This document shows positions 14,930-17,676 of a DNA stretch of 17,676 bases, one piece after another. The stretch covers positions 10,677-28,352 of the forward strand of contig MEQN01000036.1 in the NCBI GenBank assembly GCA_001770235.1, given 5' to 3'. Each line of letters begins with the position of its first letter. Position 1 is the first letter of the stretch. Position numbers and translations under genes: made by a program. Source of the DNA: Betaproteobacteria bacterium RBG_16_58_11. Lineage in GTDB: Bacteria; Pseudomonadota; Gammaproteobacteria; Burkholderiales; Thiobacteraceae. The notes under the pieces were generated by a model that saw only the letters and a program-made list of their open reading frames with translations, did no database searches and was not told the origin of the DNA.

Positions 14930-15343
14930 CTACTGGAACAGTATCGGAGATTTGTTTTCTATACTCGCGTCTGCGAGTTCGCGTAGCCGCGCAATCAACT
15001 GCTCGCCATCAACATCGAAGAAGCAATCCAAAAGATTTTTCGGTTTGATACCGAACGTTTTCGCAACTTCCTTCTTCCACGGCGAGTTGTACTCAACAGG
15101 GGGCTGCTTGCTCAGCGCCGCCTCAATTACCTTCAATTCGGATAACAAGGCAGCGGCTTCTGAGACTGACCATTCACCGTCGCTATCGGAGTGATTGACC
15201 AGCACTGGGCATACGCTCCCTGCTTGCCCTTGCTCGACCGTAGCAATGACAGCGTCACGAAGGAAGTTGAAGTCAGCATACAAACCGACTTCAACACCTT
15301 CGATTTCCTTGTCGCCCTTAAACACGCAGATATAGAGACTCAT
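14930..15343 (-). CDS. Probable immunity protein (Imm70-like) of a polymorphic toxin
   Basis: The 137-residue acidic protein MSLYICVFKGDKEIEGVEVG... has the pattern I associate with Imm70-type immunity proteins. It has a short first strand ending in a VFKGD turn, EGVEVGLYADFNFLRDAV (16-33), then HSDSDGEWS (51-59) and a helix SEAAALLSELKVIEAAL (61-77). Such proteins neutralise the toxin domain encoded directly upstream. Here the stop of an 85-residue toxin tail lies 3 bases before the ATG, supporting a toxin-immunity pair. No strong ribosome site is seen, which fits translational coupling. The family name is from memory and moderate; the immunity role is inferred mainly from context. Confidence 0.5.
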   Translation of the reverse strand: MSLYICVFKGDKEIEGVEVGLYADFNFLRDAVIATVEQGQAGSVCPVLVNHSDSDGEWSVSEAAALLSELKVIEAALSKQPPVEYNSPWKKEVAKTFGIKPKNLLDCFFDVDGEQLIARLRELADASIENKSPILFQ

Positions 15344-15346
15344 ATT

Positions 15347-15604
15347 CTAAGTACGCTCAATACTAACCAAACCGTCGGAATCGCGGATGAAGTCACGTAA
15401 CGATGCGTGAACCTTTGCCTGCTTAGGTAGCCGGATAATGAGCTTCTTGCTCTTGCTGTGTGCAGAGTACGCAAGCAAGCGAATTTGATAAGTCAGCCGC
15501 AACTCGGAAACATTCTTTAACAAATAAAGTTTGTCGCCGACATCCGCATCAGGTCTTGCTCCTCTCGGCGTCTGGTGTTTTGTGTAAGCAAATTCTGTAT
15601 CCAC
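15347..15604 (-). CDS. Orphan C-terminal toxin fragment, restriction-endonuclease fold
   Basis: This is an 85-residue frame from GTG 15604, with AGGAAAG about 5 bases upstream. GARPDADVGDKLYLLKNVSE (15-34) followed by LRLTYQIRLLAYSAH matches the core of PD-(D/E)XK-type polymorphic toxin tails, usually written as RPD..., then VEVKN and a helix with a conserved Q and R. The first acid (D19), K30 and Q40 are present, but the E of the E-x-K pair is L28, so nuclease activity is doubtful. The delivery part of such toxins is absent. It is probably an orphan module left by toxin-tail exchange, still next to its immunity gene. Confidence 0.55.
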   Translation of the reverse strand: MDTEFAYTKHQTPRGARPDADVGDKLYLLKNVSELRLTYQIRLLAYSAHSKSKKLIIRLPKQAKVHASLRDFIRDSDGLVSIERT

Positions 15605-15620
15605 GCTACTTTCCTGATTT

Positions 15621-16061
15621 TCATGGCTTCACAACGTTGACACCCCAGAAGTCCAGCCATTGCTGGAATGCCGGATTAACCGGACGTGTCGTTTGAATCG
15701 TGTACGGCTGACCCTCGGTAACCGCTTTGTAGGTTTGCAACCGGAGCTGATACGTCGAATTCAGCTCGCTAGTTCCACCCTTGATTTCGAGATAACCGGG
15801 ATAACCACTCTGTGGGCTACTGTCGAAAATGGTTCCCTTCAGTTGTCCGCCCTTGGTGTACTGCGCATCACCAACGATGGCTTTGAAGGTTGCAGTATCA
15901 ACCTGCTCTGCGGTGGGTCGGAAGATAGAGGTGTTCTTACCAACACCGAGATTGGCTAGCTGTTCGGCTTCATAGAGCTGACCGGACCGTAGCGCGGAGG
16001 GCACTGCACTGTTTGCAACAACAGCGCACGCCACCGCGTCCCGTCGTACCCCACCCGCCAA
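15621..16061 (-). pseudogene. Orphan toxin tail, second restriction-endonuclease-type domain
   Basis: From about residue 28 of this frame (GQLYEAEQLANLGVGKNTSI) to its end the sequence resembles the C-terminal toxin domains of Rhs/CdiA-type proteins. It has an intact PD-(D/E)XK-like core: D80 (GTIFDSS), E92-I-K94 (GYLEIKGGTSEL) and a helix STYQLRLQTY with Q105. The frame begins with TTG (or internal GTG codons), has no ribosome site, and the long delivery region is missing, so it is a detached tail. The 85-residue frame 16 bases downstream shares SEL..TYQ(L/I)RL..Y with it, so two related tails lie in tandem. Confidence 0.55.
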
Positions 16062-16206
16062 CCCCCAGCACCGGCACGGCTTTCCAGCCCTTCATCCCCG
16101 ACGCATTCGGCATTGTACTTGGCCAGACCCCCTGACGCACGTTTTGCGATGCGCGGTGATGCTGGTTTTTTTCTTAGCCGCTTCGCAGCTTGCCACGCCG
16201 CCGATT

Positions 16207-16240
16207 CCGTCAAGGGCAAGAGCGCAGCGACCCTTGACGG
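16207..16240. repeat. Perfect 10-bp stem-loop
   Basis: CCGTCAAGGG (16207-16216) pairs with CCCTTGACGG (16231-16240) around a 14-base loop. Confidence 0.65.
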
Positions 16241-16251
16241 CCACGAGAACG

Positions 16252-16316
16252 ACACGCTTGCGGCGCGGTTGCGGGAAGGCTTTATTCCCGCAACCGCTGC
16301 CCAGCGGCGAGCGTGT
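16252..16316. repeat. Nested hairpin with perfect 13-bp inner stem
   Basis: The inner stem GCGGTTGCGGGAA (16265-16277) and TTCCCGCAACCGC (16285-16297) encloses GGCTTTA. The outer arms ACACGCTTGC (16252-16261) and GCGAGCGTGT (16307-16316) pair with one G-U. The plus strand continues with a T-run (TTTTTGATTT), which looks like a terminator in that direction although no plus-strand gene needs one. It probably belongs to a dispersed intergenic repeat family. Confidence 0.7.
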
Positions 16317-16405
16317 TTTTGATTTGCAGGGAGCCCCCTCGGGGGCGGATGGGCGCGCGGCGCATCGAGCGCGCAGCGTAAGCCCGCAGTGTCCGTTTTC
16401 TAGGT

Positions 16406-16822
16406 TTATTTCCCCGGCTCGGTCACGAAGCCGATGCGAACCAGCCCGGCTTTCGCCGCGATCGACATCACCTGGGCCACGTGTTCGTAAGGGGTAAGCC
16501 GGTCCGCGCGCAGGTGTAGCTCGGTCTGCGGATGGCGCTTTGCGGCGGCGGCGAAGCGCGGCGCCAACGGCGCCGGCGTGACCGGCTCGCCGTTCCAGTG
16601 CAGGCTGCCGTCGGCGCGGATGGCGAATTCGATGTGCTCCGGCTGTGTGATGTTCGGATTGCTCGACGCCTTGGGCAGGTCGATCTTCACCGCATGCGTG
16701 AGCAGCGGCGCGGTGATGATGAAGATCACCAGCAGCACCAGCATCACATCCACCAGCGGCACCACATTGATTTCGGCCATCGGCGCCTGGTGGCCGCCGC
16801 TGCTGAAGCTGCCGAACGCCAT
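16406..16822 (-). CDS. exbD: ExbD, TonB-system proton channel subunit
   Basis: ExbD works with ExbB to couple the proton motive force to TonB. The protein has 138 residues from ATG 16822. The single membrane helix is at about 20-42 and contains the essential aspartate D25 (VPLVDVMLVLLVIF), followed by a periplasmic domain with HLRADRLTPYEHVAQVM near 102-118. The ATG overlaps the exbB stop (TGATG), and GGAGG lies 5 bases upstream. A GTG at 16825 would add one residue. The gene is last in the tonB-exbB-exbD series. Confidence 0.93.
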   Translation of the reverse strand: MAFGSFSSGGHQAPMAEINVVPLVDVMLVLLVIFIITAPLLTHAVKIDLPKASSNPNITQPEHIEFAIRADGSLHWNGEPVTPAPLAPRFAAAAKRHPQTELHLRADRLTPYEHVAQVMSIAAKAGLVRIGFVTEPGK

Positions 16823-17562
16823 CACGGCCTCCCTTCAACGGGGGTCACTACGCGCAGCGGGCGCACCTCGCCCACCGAACTGTTGGTCTTGGCGCCAACG
16901 GCGATCAGCGCGAACAGGTCATGGGCGAAAGCGTCCAAGCGCGCCAGCCAGATGCGATTGCGGCGCACAAAAGCGTTGTAGGCCAGCACCGCCGGAATCG
17001 CCACCGCCAGCCCCAGCGCCGTCATGATCAGCGCCTCGCCCACCGGGCCGGCCACTTTGTCCAGCGTACCCTGGCCGGAAAGGCCGATCTGCACCAGCGC
17101 GTGGTAGATGCCCCACACCGTGCCGAACAGGCCGATGTAGGGCGCGGCCGAGCCGGCCGAGGCCATCAGCGTGAGGCCGTTTTCGACGCGCGCCGCTTCC
17201 TGGTCGATGCCGTTGCGCAGCACGCGGGTGAGAAATTCGCCCGCGCCGCCCGCCGCAGCGAGCTTTTGCAAGCCGTGCTTTTCCGAATCGGCGGCGGCGT
17301 CCAGCGCCAGTTGCGCGAGTTGCGCGAAAGCGTTGTCGGCCGGGCGGGCGTTCAGCGTCGCGCTCATCTCGTGCAGGGAATCGGCGCTCCAGAAGCGCTT
17401 GAGAAAAATCTCCGCGCGCCGTCCCGCCAGAAAGTTGGCCACCCCCTTGGTGAAGATGAGATACCAGCTCGCCACCGACAACGCGAGCAGCAGCACCAGC
17501 AAGCTCTTGCCGACGGCGTCGGTCTGGGTGAGAAAGTGGGCGAAGCCGAGACTGTGTTCCAT
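16822..17562 (-). CDS. exbB: ExbB, MotA/TolQ/ExbB proton channel protein
   Basis: ExbB forms the pentameric inner-membrane channel that energises TonB. The 246 residues contain three hydrophobic segments, near 18-38, 128-150 (GLTLMASAGSAAPYIGLFGT) and 172-197 (GPVGEALIMTALGLAVAIPA). The family core GSAAPYIGLFGTVWGIYHAL and the AGPVGEALIMTALG block line the channel. TolQ is the alternative, but overlap with exbD and the adjacent tonB favour ExbB. The ATG lies 4 bases after the tonB stop. Confidence 0.93.
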   Translation of the reverse strand: MEHSLGFAHFLTQTDAVGKSLLVLLLALSVASWYLIFTKGVANFLAGRRAEIFLKRFWSADSLHEMSATLNARPADNAFAQLAQLALDAAADSEKHGLQKLAAAGGAGEFLTRVLRNGIDQEAARVENGLTLMASAGSAAPYIGLFGTVWGIYHALVQIGLSGQGTLDKVAGPVGEALIMTALGLAVAIPAVLAYNAFVRRNRIWLARLDAFAHDLFALIAVGAKTNSSVGEVRPLRVVTPVEGRP

Positions 17563-17566
17563 GAGA

Positions 17567-17676
17567 TCAGATTCCTTGTAGCACGAAGTTGAAGGGTTGC
17601 AGCGCGACGGCGCGCACCGGTTGGCCGTCGCGCTTGGCCGGGCGGCAGCGCCAGGTTTTCACCGCGGCCAGCGCGG
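17567..17676 (-). CDS. tonB: TonB C-terminal end (partial)
   Basis: Thirty-five residues are visible before the TGA: VKTWRCRPAKRDGQPVRAVA followed by LQPFNFVLQGI. This is the typical last strand-helix region of the TonB C-terminal domain that contacts the TonB box of outer-membrane receptors. The gene continues beyond the window. It lies immediately upstream of exbB, giving the order tonB-exbB-exbD. Confidence 0.88.
   Translation of the reverse strand, partial: ALAAVKTWRCRPAKRDGQPVRAVALQPFNFVLQGI

Larger units (their letters stand above)
16062..16405. other. Non-coding region rich in hairpins between toxin tail and exbD
   Basis: This is 344 bases without a convincing gene. It holds perfect stems at 16207-16240 (10 bp), 16265-16297 (13 bp, nested in 16252-16316) and 16333-16346 (6 bp). 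Short frames here read like translations of dispersed intergenic repeats (for example PQPLPSGERVF), not proteins. It probably contains the transcription end of the tonB-exbBD genes. Confidence 0.6.

Noticed and set aside
16144..16497. Plus-strand frame starting MRCAVMLVFFLAASQLA, resembling a signal peptide
   Set aside because: It runs through the hairpin array into the antisense of exbD, reads like repeat-derived sequence, and has no ribosome site.
1..17676. CRISPR array, tRNA or rRNA genes
   Set aside because: No regularly spaced direct repeats, no tRNA-like cloverleaf with a TTCGA-type arm, and no rRNA sequence noticed on either strand.

Overview
The window looks like chromosome of a flagellated betaproteobacterium. 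The order flhB-flhA, a full isc operon preceded by trmJ and a short-type cysE, and divergent suhB all fit that group, as do moderately high GC and intergenic GAGAGGG-type hairpin repeats. The assignment to Betaproteobacteria rests on remembered gene order and protein similarity. I cannot name genus or species.

Left part (1-2997, minus strand): flhB and flhA, inner-membrane export-gate genes of the flagellar type III secretion apparatus. flhA runs off the window. A 336-bp gap follows. It holds a rho-independent terminator for the incoming isc operon, a 61-bp hairpin repeat and the upstream region of flhB.

Central part (3334-10536, minus strand): iscX, fdx, hscA, hscB, iscA, iscU, iscS and iscR (read iscR to iscX), then cysE and trmJ upstream. 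IscS takes sulfur from cysteine, IscU is the scaffold, Fdx donates electrons, HscB/HscA release the cluster, IscA is an A-type carrier and IscR is the [2Fe-2S] repressor. A near-consensus type 1 IscR site overlaps the -35 element and the cysE stop codon. CysE makes the cysteine precursor O-acetylserine, so sulfur supply sits next to sulfur use. A second, inverted copy of the 61-bp repeat lies between iscA and hscB, so the two copies bracket hscB-hscA-fdx-iscX.

Divergent plus-strand genes: suhB and an ICMT-like membrane methyltransferase (10584-11892).

Accessory island (about 11990-16060): a RelE/ParE-like toxin with an HTH antitoxin; a mosaic of broken XRE-regulator and PIN-toxin genes around one intact antitoxin; an intact brnT-brnA pair with a bidirectional terminator. 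Then, on the minus strand, come two orphan restriction-endonuclease-fold toxin tails and a probable immunity gene. Parts of this island are visibly more AT-rich than the core genes. The most unusual content is the XRE/PIN mosaic and the toxin-tail/immunity remnant.

Right edge (16062-17676): a 344-bp non-coding stretch with several perfect hairpins, then exbD, exbB and the C-terminus of tonB on the minus strand, which energise outer-membrane TonB-dependent receptors.
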